A stretch of 64,000 nucleotides of DNA from Cohnella ginsengisoli. GTDB taxonomy: Bacteria > Bacillota > Bacilli > Paenibacillales > Paenibacillaceae. Shown here one piece after another: positions 26,650 to 35,616 of this stretch. The notes under the pieces are model-generated. The model ran no database searches and was not told where the DNA came from. It saw nothing but the letters and a program-made list of their open reading frames with translations. The stretch spans positions 2,083,868-2,147,867 of the forward strand of contig NZ_JAPDHZ010000002.1 in assembly GCF_029525555.1 (NCBI RefSeq), given 5' to 3'. Every line of letters starts with the position of its first letter. Position 1 is the first letter of the stretch. A program made the translations under genes and the position numbers.

Positions 26650-27876
26650 ATGAAAACCCTACATGCCAGGCTGTTCCAAAATTACTGGAGCCCTTATCTC
26701 GTCATGGCGCTGGCCGGATTGCTCAGCGCGCTTTACTTCGGCATCACGGGTACCGTATGGGCTGTGACCGGCGAATTCACCCGACTCGCGGGCCATGCGA
26801 TGGCGCTGTTCGGGGCGGACGTCTCGTCCTGGGGCTACTTCAAGCTGATCGGCATGAAGGGCACGACCTTCACCCGGACGGACGGCTGGATCGTCTGGGG
26901 CATGTTCGCCGGCGCGCTTATCATGGTGCTGCTGAACAATAACTTTAAGATTCGTGCGCCGAGGCAAAAAAGGCGCTGGGCGCAAGGCTTCGCCGGCGGT
27001 ATCGTCGCCGGCTTCGGCGCGCGGCTGGCGCTGGGCTGCAACCTCGCAGCCTTCTTCACCGGCGTGCCTCAATTTTCGCTGCATGCCTGGATCTTCATGG
27101 TCGCGACGGCGGGCGGCACCTTCCTCGGCGCGAAGCTGGTCGCCGCCGCCTGGTGGAAGGGCAAGCCGGTCGTCATCAAGGGCGCCTTCGTCCGGAAAGC
27201 CGCGAAGCCCTCGACCGTCCAGCCGGCGCTCGGCGTCGTCGCTGCCGTCGCTTATGCAGGACTCGTCGCGTACCTGTTCGCGAGCGGCCACCGGATGCTC
27301 GGCGTCGCCGCGTTGTTCGGCGCGCTGTTCGGCATCCTGATCGAGCGCGGCCAGATCTGCTTCACCTCGGCGTTCCGCGACCTGTGGATCAGCGGTCGCG
27401 CCACGATGACCAAGGCCATCATCGCCGGCATGGCCGTCAGCTCGGTCGCCACGCTCGCGGTCATCCTGATAGGCGGGATGGAGCCGATCACCAAGATCGC
27501 CGCGCTCAGCACGCTCGTCGGCGGACTGCTGTTCGGCATCGGCATCGTCATGGCCGGCGGCTGCGAGACCGGCATGATGTACCGCCTGATGGAGGGCCAG
27601 ATCGTATTCCTGCCCGTGTTCATCGGCAACGTGATCGGCGCCGGCGCGCTGGCCTACGCTTGGGATCATATGGGCGTCTACGACACGCTCGTCAAGAGCG
27701 GCTCCAAGATCAATCTGATCGACGAGCTGGGATCCGGCGGCGCGCTCGCAGCTACTTTGATCGTCTTGGCGGTCGGCTTTGCCGTCGCCGCTTACTGGCA
27801 GAAGCATTACCGCTTCAAAAACGGTTTCAAGAAAGGAGAGCCCGCCCATGCCGCAAAATCAACCGCCGTCCGTTGA
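26650..27876 (+). CDS. YeeE/YedE-family sulfur (thiosulfate) transporter, TsuA-like
   Basis: 408-residue integral membrane protein. Family cysteine motifs are visible in the pseudo-repeat: ALGCNLAAFF (about residue 133), ERGQICFTSAFRDLW (about 235) and MAGGCETGMMYRLM (about 310). These line the thiosulfate path in characterised TsuA. It starts at the ATG at 26650 behind AAAGGAAAGGA. The next gene, a TusA/YedF-type sulfur carrier, begins inside its last 29 bp, the classic pair. Function: thiosulfate or sulfide uptake with transfer to the carrier protein. Confidence 0.9.
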   Translation: MKTLHARLFQNYWSPYLVMALAGLLSALYFGITGTVWAVTGEFTRLAGHAMALFGADVSSWGYFKLIGMKGTTFTRTDGWIVWGMFAGALIMVLLNNNFKIRAPRQKRRWAQGFAGGIVAGFGARLALGCNLAAFFTGVPQFSLHAWIFMVATAGGTFLGAKLVAAAWWKGKPVVIKGAFVRKAAKPSTVQPALGVVAAVAYAGLVAYLFASGHRMLGVAALFGALFGILIERGQICFTSAFRDLWISGRATMTKAIIAGMAVSSVATLAVILIGGMEPITKIAALSTLVGGLLFGIGIVMAGGCETGMMYRLMEGQIVFLPVFIGNVIGAGALAYAWDHMGVYDTLVKSGSKINLIDELGSGGALAATLIVLAVGFAVAAYWQKHYRFKNGFKKGEPAHAAKSTAVR

Positions 27877-28094
27877 CTTCACGCTTGACGTCCGCGGCGA
27901 ATCTTGCCCTTATCCGGTGATCTATACGCTCGAGACGCTGCTGCAGCTCCAAAAAAGGACAGCTGCTGCAGGTCGTGGCCGACTGCCCTGCCTCGCTGCG
28001 CAACGTTCCGGAGGAGGTCGTCAAGCACGGCTATGTCCTGGAGCGCGAGCCCGAGAAAGACGGCCGCGAGCTGTATTTTTATATTCGGGCGTAA
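27848..28094 (+). CDS. TusA/YedF-family sulfur carrier protein, one frameshift
   Basis: 81 residues after joining. The N-terminal LDVRGESCPYPVIYTLE has the active cysteine in the CPxP motif. The frame breaks at six A (27951-27956); with five the product continues LQKGQLLQVVADCPASLRNV and ends in GRELYFYIRA, the normal TusA ending, with a stop at 28092-28094. The ATG lies 29 bp inside the transporter gene, behind AAGAAAGGAG, so the two are translationally coupled. It would accept sulfur from the transporter in the cytoplasm. Confidence 0.87.
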
Positions 28095-28139
28095 CGCGGC
28101 ACAGTAGCTCTCCAAAGTCGCAGCAAGCCGAAATAGCCA

Positions 28140-28177
28140 AACGGGACGAAGCAGATCATGACCTGCTTCGTCCCGTT
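28140..28177. terminator. Long hairpin after the TusA gene
   Basis: Perfect 15-bp stem AACGGGACGAAGCAG / CTGCTTCGTCCCGTT with an 8-nt loop, 45 bp after the TusA stop. The following T tract is weak. Confidence 0.7.
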
Positions 28178-28248
28178 GGCGTTTGCAGCGTATGCAAGCT
28201 TGCACTACGGTTATGGAGCGCTCGTATTTGGCATCCGCTTGCGATAAG

Positions 28249-28950
28249 CACGCCCTGCAATCGCGCGCCCGTCGCCCTCACGGTGATTGGAATAGCGCGA
28301 AAATGCGCTATTCTCGCATGCACGCCCTGCAATCGCGCGCCCGTCGCTCTCGCGGTACACGGAATAGCGCAAAAATGCGCTATTCTCGTACGCACGCCCT
28401 GCAATCGCGCGCCCGTCGCTCTCGCGGTACACGGAATAGCGCAAAAATGCGCTATTCTCGCATGCACGCCCTGCAATCGCGCGCCTGTCGCTCTCGCGGT
28501 ACACGGAATAGCGCGAAAATGCGCTATTCTCGTACGCACGCCCTGCAATCGTGCGCCTGTCGCTCTCGCGGTACACGGAATAGCGCAAAAATGCGCTATT
28601 CTCGTACGCACGCCCTGCAATCGTGCGCCCGTCGCTCTCGCGGTACACGGAATAGCGCAAAAATGCGCTATTCCAAGTACGCACGCCCTGCATTCGCGCG
28701 CCCGTCGCTCTCGCGGTACACGGAATAGCGCAAAAATGCGCTATTCCAAGTACGCACGCCCTGCATTCGCGCGCCCGTCGCCCTCACGGTGATTGGAATA
28801 GCGCGAAAATGCGCTATTCTCGCATGCACGCCCTGCAATCGCGCGCCCGTCGCCCTCACGGTACTTGGAATAGCGCAAAAATGCGCTATTCTCGCATGCA
28901 CGCCCTGCAATCGCGCACCCGTCGCTCTCGCGGTGCTCGCACCCAGCTCG
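28249..28950. repeat. Tandem array of ten 72-73 bp units, nine carrying a hairpin
   Basis: Units begin with CACGCCCTGCA at 28249, 28321, 28393, 28465, 28537, 28609, 28682, 28755, 28827 and 28899. Each of the first nine contains GAATAGCGC, a short A-rich loop and GCGCTATTC, a perfect stem of 9-10 bp. The arms outside the core stem come in a few alternative versions shuffled among units. The array fills the gap between the convergent TusA and heparinase genes. Frames through it encode 24-residue repeats only because 72 is a multiple of three; two 73-bp units break every frame, so I do not call a gene. Confidence 0.95.
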
Positions 28951-28960
28951 CTCGCGCGGC

Positions 28961-31924
28961 TCAGCGCGTTTCGCCCGCCTCGCCAACGCGCCGCAGCCGC
29001 AGCAGCCCGGGCTCGCCGCGCAGCAGCACCGGCTCGCTCGAACCAAGCGCGCCGCGCCCGATCCGGCCGTGCCGCGCGAACGCGAAGCCCGCCGGCGCCT
29101 CAAGCACCTCGTACTTGCCGGCCTTCAGCGCAAGCCGGCCCCAGGCGAGGCGGCCGCCGTCGACGTCGAGCCAAGCCTCGAGCGTCGTCTCGCCCGGCGC
29201 GCCGTCGATCTCGGTCGGCAGCGTCACGGGCGCGAGCGGCCCCGGCAGCGGCGCGTCGTCCAGCCGATAGGCGTGCTGGCCCTGCTCCAGCCGGAGCGCC
29301 AGGCGCCCTGGCGTCGCGGTCCAGTGCACGCCCTGGCTGCCAAGGCGTGCGGCCGGATGGCCGTCCGCCGACAGCTCGCGGCCGGTGACGAGCTCGCACA
29401 GCGCGACCTCGCCCGGCACCGCCAGGGAGAGCGCCACATCGCAGTCGGCGGACGCCGACAGCCGTCCGTCGCCCCAGGCGGCCGTCGCCGGCGCGTCGCT
29501 CTCGAAGACGACGCTTCCGTCGCGCTCGACCCGCGTGCCGTGCACGAGCAGCAGCGAATCGCCATGCACCGCCAGCGCCGCGCCGGCGAAGCGATAGCCG
29601 TCGGCGCCGGTGTCGACGACCGCGCCCGCCGGCGCCGTGCGGACGTAGAGCACTGCGTCCCCTTCGAACGACAGCCGGAGATAGCCTTCGCGTTCTTCCG
29701 ACGCGATCGTCTGCGGCGCGCCGCCTTCCAGACGATAAGGCGCCAGCGTCGCGACCAGCGTCGCGGCATTCGTCTTCGGCGTCGCGAACGTCGCATGCAT
29801 CTGCGACATGCCGGCAGCCCACGCGACCGGGGTCGCCTCCGCCCCTTCGGGATCGAGGAACCGGGTCTCGACCGAAGCCTTGCTGCCGCGCGAATCCGCG
29901 CCGTGCAGACGAACCTGCAGCCCGGCCTTGCCCTTCTCGATCGTCGCGCCGCCGTCCGGATCGAGCGTCAGGCGCTCGTCGGCATGCAGGTTCCACTCGA
30001 AGGAGACGCCGTCCGGACCGGACGCGGCCAGATCGTCGATGACGACGAACGCGGACGGCTTCATGTAGACGATATGCCGAAGCGCGCGAGAGAGCTCGCC
30101 GCCCCGGTAGGCCGCGACTGCGTCGCCCGTCGCCGCATCGAAGGCGGGGTGGGAGGCGAAGCCGACCATTCGGCCTTTGGCGTCGAAGTCGTCGATCGGC
30201 TGGCCCTGCCTGCCGTCGAACGTGATCGCGTTCGCGGAATACGTCCGCTTGGTGTAGCCGCGGTGATGTACGCTGTTGTAATAGTCGTAGTAGCCGCCCT
30301 TAAGCGCCAGCGTCTCCCCGAAGGCATGAAGGATGAAGCCGTTCTGGTCCGCTTGGCTGTGGCTGTAGCTGCCGTACGGGCTGGACTTGAAGTAGAGCGA
30401 GATCCGCTCGGGATCGGTCAGGTCGCTGTGCATGGCGACGAGGCCCGTCGCCTCGAACCACTTCGCCTTCGGCAGGTCGGCCGGCGGCCGCGGCGCGATG
30501 CGCTCGTCGCCGTAGAAGTAATCCTGCAGGCCCGATACCGTACGCTCGCCGATCGCCTCCGCCGCCCACTGCAAACGCGGATCGCCGTACATCTGCGCCA
30601 GCCGGTTCAGCAGGCCGATGCTGGGCCAGTCCGGCAGGTAGTGGCTGTCGTTGCCGAACACGCCGGTCGGGCTGCCGTGCGGGAACATATAGATCGGGTA
30701 CAGACCCTCGTGCCGCGAAAACGCTTTGTCGTACGCGTCGATCGCGCCCGCGCTCAGCAGCACGTCCATGAGCTCCTTGTTGGAGCCGGACGACCACTGC
30801 CAGTAGCCGGTACCCTGCGACCAGGAGCCGTCCTCGCCGCCCCATGGCGGGAGCAGATTGATGAACGCGGGCACGGCGCGGCGCACCCACGCCTCGGCTT
30901 CGGGAATGTCGTGGAGCATAATCGTGCCCATCAGTCCGATGTAGCCCGCGATCGTCCAGCCGTGGGAGTCGAACGGATACTGATAGATCGGCTGGCGGTC
31001 CAGATAATGCTCGATCAGCACGGCGATGCGCGTGCGGACCATGTCCTGGACGGTCTGCCGCTCCTCGGGAGACAGCAGGTCGTACAGCCAGTCGTAGGCG
31101 ATGGCGGAGCGATACGCGACAGCGCGGTGGACCTGGTCGTTGATATCGAACCGCGTCGCCGCTTCCGGATCCCAGGAGGCGAAGTTGAGCAGATGAGCCT
31201 TGGCATGCTCGCCGATCGCGCGGTCTCCCGAGATCAGATAGACGAAGGCGGCTTTGAGCAAATGGTCGAGCGTCGTGTCGGCGTATTTGCGCAGGTCCTG
31301 CAGCGCCTTGACCCACTCCGGCGATACGCTGGAGATTGATCTGTCCATGTATGGGAAAGTCGGGTCAGGCGGCAGCGGATCGTCCATGCGCGCCAGCACC
31401 GACGCGCGGGCGTTCTCGAATACGGTCTTCGCGGCGCCGTGCAGGCGTCTCTCGCGGAAGGCCGCGAGCTCGCGCGAGTTCGTCCAGACCCGCGGGTGGG
31501 CGGTCTCCATGCGCGCGAGCATCTCGTCGATCGGCGGCACGGGAAACGGCACGCTTCCTTCCGCGATCCGGAATCTGCGCGTCTCGCTCCAGGCGGACCA
31601 GCCGCCCTCGGGCGTATGGAATCGCACGCGCCAGAACCAGGTCCCCTCTTCTAATGGGCCTGGAAAATTGTAAAAGTTGATCACCGGCTCCGCGGACACG
31701 AGCGCACCGCCGTCCATGGCGGCATCGCGCGCGAGCTCCAGCCGGTACCGGTCCGCGCCAGGGACGAAGGGCCAATCGAAGTCGGGCGGGTTTTGCGTCG
31801 TCACGAGCGCGTCGGTCGGACGGAACGGGAGGTTGGCGTTCGCCATCAGTTCGGCGGGCCAGGCGGGCCCTTCGCGCGGCTGCTCTACCGTTGCGGCATC
31901 CGTGCGTTTGCTTGCGTTTTCCAT
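28961..31924 (-). CDS. Heparinase II/III-family polysaccharide lyase with N-terminal DUF4962-like domain
   Basis: 987 residues, ATG at 31924 behind AGGAAGG. No signal peptide is seen, so the enzyme is probably cytoplasmic. The N-terminal part has a beta-sandwich (FDWPFVPGADRYRLELARD, FHTPEGGWSAWSETRRF) like the DUF4962 domain of PL21 heparinase II relatives. The alpha/alpha-toroid follows (RFDINDQVHRAVAYRSAIAY, DSHGWTIAGYIGLMGT, PPWGGEDGSWSQGTGYWQW), then the heparinase II/III beta-domain with SHSQADQNGFILHAFGETLA and GGYYDYYNSVHHRGYTKRTY. Candidate catalytic His/Tyr residues are in these stretches. It would cleave uronic-acid polysaccharides; the exact glycan is unknown. Not in the iol operon, but its product type fits the GH105 enzyme there. 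Confidence 0.85.
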   Translation of the reverse strand: MENASKRTDAATVEQPREGPAWPAELMANANLPFRPTDALVTTQNPPDFDWPFVPGADRYRLELARDAAMDGGALVSAEPVINFYNFPGPLEEGTWFWRVRFHTPEGGWSAWSETRRFRIAEGSVPFPVPPIDEMLARMETAHPRVWTNSRELAAFRERRLHGAAKTVFENARASVLARMDDPLPPDPTFPYMDRSISSVSPEWVKALQDLRKYADTTLDHLLKAAFVYLISGDRAIGEHAKAHLLNFASWDPEAATRFDINDQVHRAVAYRSAIAYDWLYDLLSPEERQTVQDMVRTRIAVLIEHYLDRQPIYQYPFDSHGWTIAGYIGLMGTIMLHDIPEAEAWVRRAVPAFINLLPPWGGEDGSWSQGTGYWQWSSGSNKELMDVLLSAGAIDAYDKAFSRHEGLYPIYMFPHGSPTGVFGNDSHYLPDWPSIGLLNRLAQMYGDPRLQWAAEAIGERTVSGLQDYFYGDERIAPRPPADLPKAKWFEATGLVAMHSDLTDPERISLYFKSSPYGSYSHSQADQNGFILHAFGETLALKGGYYDYYNSVHHRGYTKRTYSANAITFDGRQGQPIDDFDAKGRMVGFASHPAFDAATGDAVAAYRGGELSRALRHIVYMKPSAFVVIDDLAASGPDGVSFEWNLHADERLTLDPDGGATIEKGKAGLQVRLHGADSRGSKASVETRFLDPEGAEATPVAWAAGMSQMHATFATPKTNAATLVATLAPYRLEGGAPQTIASEEREGYLRLSFEGDAVLYVRTAPAGAVVDTGADGYRFAGAALAVHGDSLLLVHGTRVERDGSVVFESDAPATAAWGDGRLSASADCDVALSLAVPGEVALCELVTGRELSADGHPAARLGSQGVHWTATPGRLALRLEQGQHAYRLDDAPLPGPLAPVTLPTEIDGAPGETTLEAWLDVDGGRLAWGRLALKAGKYEVLEAPAGFAFARHGRIGRGALGSSEPVLLRGEPGLLRLRRVGEAGETR

Positions 31925-32055
31925 GACAAACTTCCTTCCTCATCGGAATGTAGCCTCATGGTAAGCGCGGCAGCCGGGCGGCACAACTCAACAATGTGCA
32001 GTTTTGTGAACGATCGGCACCTGGTCGGATGTTTTCATTTTTGTACGAATCCCGA

Positions 32056-32361
32056 TTAACGGTTGCCTTGCAAATAATGCTCGATCTTCCGCAACCGGAC
32101 ATGCAGATGCTCGACCGACATTTCCGCCTTGTTCGTGATGGACTCGCGGAACGCCTCGATCTCCACCTGCATGTCTCCGAGCAGCTTGTACAGCTTTTCG
32201 TAATCCTTGACGACCTGGTCCAAAAACGCGTCCACTTGATCGGCGTCGTAGCGCCGGGACATCATGCGGCCTTTATCGAACTGCTGGTTGAAAATATCCA
32301 AAGCCGAAAACGTGACGCCTTCATCGGCTAATAATTGTTGAAGCTTCGGGTTGACGGTCAT
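32056..32361 (-). CDS. Small DivIVA-domain protein
   Basis: 101 residues with GGAGGTG just before the ATG. The DivIVA/GpsB-type lipid-binding start is recognisable in FSALDIFNQQFDKGRMMSRR and YDADQVDAFLDQVVKDYEKL, followed by a coiled coil (LLGDMQVEIEAFRESI, VEHLHVRLRKIEHYLQ). True GpsB and DivIVA differ in length and C-terminus, so I keep the general name. A role in division-site or cell-wall organisation is possible. It is 58 bp downstream of the MFS gene on the same strand. Confidence 0.85.
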   Translation of the reverse strand: MTVNPKLQQLLADEGVTFSALDIFNQQFDKGRMMSRRYDADQVDAFLDQVVKDYEKLYKLLGDMQVEIEAFRESITNKAEMSVEHLHVRLRKIEHYLQGNR

Positions 32362-32419
32362 GGGAGCACCTCCGATATGGGTTTGCGGCTAGAAGCGGGA
32401 CGTGGCGTCGGCGCAAAGC

Positions 32420-33625
32420 TTAAGATTGCTCGGCCGTACGTCCGCTCCTCACTAACAGGAAATAAGCGAGCATCGCGGCCGCGCTCGTCGCCAGGATGAT
32501 GACGCCGAGCGGAACGGCCGTGTCTTCGCCCGCGATGCCGACGAGCGGGGAGACGACCGCGCCGAGCAGGAACGGAATGACGCCCAGCAGCGCCGCGGCG
32601 CTGCCCGCCATGTTCGCCTGGCTCTCCATGGCGAGCGGGAAGGCCGCCGTGGAGGTCATCCCGATGGACGCCACGAAGACGAACAGCGGGATGACGAGCG
32701 TGAACAGCGGACCGTGGACGTAGGCCACGATCAGGACGGCGACGCTGGCGAATAAGGCCATCCAGAGGCCGAACAGCAGGAAGGCGCGTTCGGATATCCG
32801 GTGAGACGCCCGTCCGACGATCTGCGAGCCGATGATCAGGCTGATGCCGTTCGAACCGAACAACAGGGCGAACAAAGTCGGCGAAGCGCCGTATATATTC
32901 TGATAAATGAATGGCGTTCCCGAGACGTAAGCGAATACGCCCGCGATCATGATGCCCTGTGCCAGCATGTAGCCGACGAACTGACGGTCGCGCAGGAGCG
33001 TGCCGTAGTTTCGAAGCTGCTGCTTGAAGTTGCTCGGACTGCGCCGTTCCATCGGGAGCGTCTCCTTCAGGCGCCACTTGGTCATGATCCACAAATAGAT
33101 GCCGAGCAGCGACAGCGCGACGAACACGCCGATCCAGGAAGAAAACGCTAGAATGCCGCTGCCGGCGACCGGCGCGACGAGCGGCCCCAAGTTGCCGACC
33201 AGCAGGAGCAGCGAGAAAAACCGGGTGAGCTCGTGACCCTCGTAAAGATCGCGCGCGATCGCGCGGGAGATGACAATGCCCGCCGACGCGGCGAAGCCCT
33301 GCACGAACCGGCAGGCGATCAGCACGCCGATATGGGGCGAAAACGCGCAGCCTAACGAGGCGATTACATATACGGCCATGGAGATGAGCAGCGGCGTCCG
33401 TCTTCCGTGGACGTCGCTGAGCGAGCCCATCACGAGCTGGCCGATGCCGAGTCCGAGCAGGCAGGCGGTAAGGCTGAGCTGTACCAGCGAAGCGGTCGTG
33501 CCGAATCGCTCCACGATCTCCGGGAACGCCGGCAGGTACATATCGATCGTAAAGGGCCCGAGCGTCGAAAACAGCCCGAGCAAAAGCGCTTGTCTGACGA
33601 CATGCGCGTTGTTCTTGGTGGACAT
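32420..33625 (-). CDS. Bcr/CflA-type multidrug MFS transporter
   Basis: 401 residues, twelve hydrophobic segments. The first loop motif GLGIGQLVMGSLSDVHGRRT is the family A-motif (GxLaDrxGrr), and DMYLPAFPEIVERFG near the N-terminus is the mark of the Bcr/CflA drug-resistance branch. FVQGFAASAGIVISRAIARD is the conserved segment of the fourth helix (C-like motif). The ATG at 33625 has GGAG upstream. It exports drugs or metabolites by proton antiport; the substrate is not predictable. Confidence 0.9.
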   Translation of the reverse strand: MSTKNNAHVVRQALLLGLFSTLGPFTIDMYLPAFPEIVERFGTTASLVQLSLTACLLGLGIGQLVMGSLSDVHGRRTPLLISMAVYVIASLGCAFSPHIGVLIACRFVQGFAASAGIVISRAIARDLYEGHELTRFFSLLLLVGNLGPLVAPVAGSGILAFSSWIGVFVALSLLGIYLWIMTKWRLKETLPMERRSPSNFKQQLRNYGTLLRDRQFVGYMLAQGIMIAGVFAYVSGTPFIYQNIYGASPTLFALLFGSNGISLIIGSQIVGRASHRISERAFLLFGLWMALFASVAVLIVAYVHGPLFTLVIPLFVFVASIGMTSTAAFPLAMESQANMAGSAAALLGVIPFLLGAVVSPLVGIAGEDTAVPLGVIILATSAAAMLAYFLLVRSGRTAEQS

Positions 33626-33850
33626 ACGATGGCAATCTCCTAATCCTGATCTTTATCTGTGTCTGTATTTGCCTCAATTCGAAGGCCAGTCCATCCTACC
33701 ATAATCGTGCGCGGATTCCGACAACAATTTATGACAAACGCGCGCAAAAACGCTGCGGCGGATCGTGATCGGCGGTCGGTATTCCGATGCTTGCGGCGGT
33801 CGTGTTAAACTTGACATACAAGGGTTCACGTTCGAAAGGGGCTTTGCTGC

Positions 33851-34180
33851 TTGCTGTTCGCTGTTTTTATATTCGTGCTTGCGGGATTGGCCGAGATCGG
33901 CGGAGGTTATATGGTATGGCTGTGGCTGCGGGAATCGAAGCCGCTTTGGTATGGCATCGTCGGGAGTCTCGTTCTCATCGCGTACGGCATAATTCCGACG
34001 CTCCAAAGCTTCCCTTCGTTCGGACGCGTGTACGCGGCTTACGGAGGCGTGTTTGTCGTCCTCGCTGTATTATGGGGATGGCTCGTCGACAAGAAAGCGC
34101 CCGATACGTACGATTGGATCGGGGCCGGCATCTGTCTGATCGGCGTATCGGTCATGCTGTGGGCGCCGAGAAGCGGATAG
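33851..34180 (+). CDS. YnfA/UPF0060-family membrane protein
   Basis: 109 residues, four transmembrane helices, with family signatures [35 protein letters not shown] and [20 protein letters not shown]. It starts at a TTG at 33851, with AAAGGGGC about eight bases upstream. YnfA proteins resemble half of an SMR exporter and some contribute to drug efflux. It stands alone, converging on the DUF1232 gene with 10 bp between the stops. Confidence 0.9.
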   Translation: MLFAVFIFVLAGLAEIGGGYMVWLWLRESKPLWYGIVGSLVLIAYGIIPTLQSFPSFGRVYAAYGGVFVVLAVLWGWLVDKKAPDTYDWIGAGICLIGVSVMLWAPRSG

Positions 34181-34190
34181 CCCTAGAACT

Positions 34191-34616
34191 TTATCGAAAG
34201 AGGTAGCTATGGACGATGAACATCCAATGGAGAACGGAAAAACGACGATATACAGCAAAAGAAATCCATAGGAAAGCCACGATCCACAACAAAATAATGA
34301 TGCTTCCCGCAAGCCAGTTTTTCGGTTTCCCGCTCTTTAATCGGGTCTCGGCTTTCAGAGAACATTCCTGAATCACTGCATTCGGTATCATCTTCAAGGC
34401 AAGCGCGACGCCAAGCGGAACGAGTATCACATCGTCCAGGTAACCTAATACAGGAACAAAGTCCGGTATCAAATCGATTGGACTGAAGGCATAAGCGACC
34501 ACGCATATCGCGAACATCTTCGCATACCAAGGCGTGCGTTCATCCCTATACGCAAAATAGAGGACAAAAACCTTTCTTTTTAGCTCTTTAGCCCACGACT
34601 TTATTCGTTGAATCAT
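34191..34616 (-). CDS. DUF1232 (YkvA-like) membrane protein
   Basis: 141 residues; GGAGAATG precedes the ATG at 34616. The DUF1232 core is visible in YAKMFAICVVAYAFSPIDLI followed by PDFVPVLGYLDDVILVPLGV. A second membrane segment (AGSIIILLWIVAFLWISFAV) lies near the C-terminus. Function unknown in the family. Confidence 0.88.
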   Translation of the reverse strand: MIQRIKSWAKELKRKVFVLYFAYRDERTPWYAKMFAICVVAYAFSPIDLIPDFVPVLGYLDDVILVPLGVALALKMIPNAVIQECSLKAETRLKSGKPKNWLAGSIIILLWIVAFLWISFAVYRRFSVLHWMFIVHSYLFR

Positions 34617-34695
34617 CGGGTGTCATTCTCCAATTTATAGGTTTTGCCGTTCGAGGTTGTAAATGCTGGTTACGCCATGCTGCCCGATAACAGAC

Positions 34696-34723
34696 CAGCC
34701 TGCCGGATCGCGCCGGCAGGCTG
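34696..34723. terminator. GC-rich hairpin, possible terminator
   Basis: Stem CAGCCTGCCGG / CCGGCAGGCTG (11 bp, 6-nt loop), followed by TTTAATT on the plus strand. It lies beyond the minus-strand reductase stop at 34775; the T tail faces the other way, so the direction is uncertain. Confidence 0.5.
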
Positions 34724-34774
34724 TTTAATTATAGTAAAATTCCCCGTTAAAGCGAAACGCCTTGTGCGGCGCGA

Positions 34775-35344
34775 CTATTTCTCCACCGCATAGCGGGTCG
34801 CGATAACGCCCGACTTGAACGTTCGGCTGGACAGCAGCTTGAGCTTGATTTTCTCGATGCCGCCGTCGAATGCCGATTTTCCGCTGCCCAGAATGACCGG
34901 GCAAATCGTCAGTAAAAATTCGTCGATCAGGCCGAGCTCAAGCAGCGTCTTCGCAGCTCCCGGGCTGCCGAAAATAACGAGATCTTTGCCATGCTGCTCC
35001 TTGAGCGCCATGATTTCCTCTGCGATGTTGTCCTTGATCAGCATCGTATTGTTCCACTCCGCCTTGTCCATCGAGCTGGAAATGACGATCTTCTTCACGT
35101 CCTGCACCCATTTAGCATGCTCCGTATCGTGCACCGACGCATCCGGATCCTCCAGCACCGTGGGCCAGTAGCTTTCCATCATCTCATACGTCGTACGTCC
35201 GTAAACGGGAGAGCCCACTTCGGCTACGACTTCCTCGGCGTATTTCTCGAACTCCTCGTTGTACGGAATCCAATTCAGCGCTTCGTTCGAATCTGACGCG
35301 TACCCATCCAGCGACACATGCATGAACAATACGAGTTTTCTCAT
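34775..35344 (-). CDS. Dihydrofolate reductase-like protein (RibD C-terminal domain family)
   Basis: 189 residues from the ATG behind GAGGAGAAAT. The RibD_C/DHFR-like fold is shown by MRKLVLFMHVSLDGYASDSN, the NADPH-loop VYGRTTYEMMESYWP, VIFGSPGAAKTLLELGLIDE and LTICPVILGSGKSAF. Proteins of this kind (YwjB/YyaP) are common in Bacillales and mostly uncharacterised; they reduce pteridine- or pyrimidine-like substrates by analogy. Monocistronic. Confidence 0.88.
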   Translation of the reverse strand: MRKLVLFMHVSLDGYASDSNEALNWIPYNEEFEKYAEEVVAEVGSPVYGRTTYEMMESYWPTVLEDPDASVHDTEHAKWVQDVKKIVISSSMDKAEWNNTMLIKDNIAEEIMALKEQHGKDLVIFGSPGAAKTLLELGLIDEFLLTICPVILGSGKSAFDGGIEKIKLKLLSSRTFKSGVIATRYAVEK

Positions 35345-35496
35345 GTTTATTTCTCCTCCGACTTCGAATTAATATGGTTCGATTGTTTGGCCGTTGTCTT
35401 GTGTCTCGTCCTGCTGTTGCTTTTACTATAAATCATTACGTTACGTAAGGTTCAAGGGGGGAAGCCTGCGTATGTTTGCATTTTATCATCCAAACG

Positions 35497-35571
35497 CTAC
35501 GGCATCATTCCTTTTAATAAGGTATCTAGCATATTCAAAACATCATCGTAACTTAATATCGATTCGTTCAT
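35497..35571 (-). pseudogene. Remnant of the start of a gene, possibly a class I methyltransferase
   Basis: An ATG at 35571 with a strong AGGAGG nine bases upstream opens a frame of only 24 codons (MNESILSYDDVLNMLDTLLK, then a stop). This resembles the opening helix of Bacillales SAM-dependent methyltransferases that begin with a YDDVLxMLDxLF-like stretch. Downstream sequence does not continue convincingly in any frame. I read it as a decayed or badly frameshifted gene end; the resemblance is from memory of the family only. The remaining gap 35345-35496 shows nothing else. Confidence 0.35.
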
Positions 35572-35616
35572 TGGCAAAGCCTCCTATAATGCAACGGCTG
35601 CCTTGGTATTTTTGAG

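Noticed and set aside
28156..28910. Genes for 24-residue repeat proteins on both strands of the array
   Set aside because: Several frames are open at once only because 72 is divisible by three. The 73-bp units break each frame, and no ribosome site precedes them.
28249..28950. CRISPR array
   Set aside because: The units are 72-73 bp and almost identical over their full length; there are no unique spacers and no cas genes nearby.
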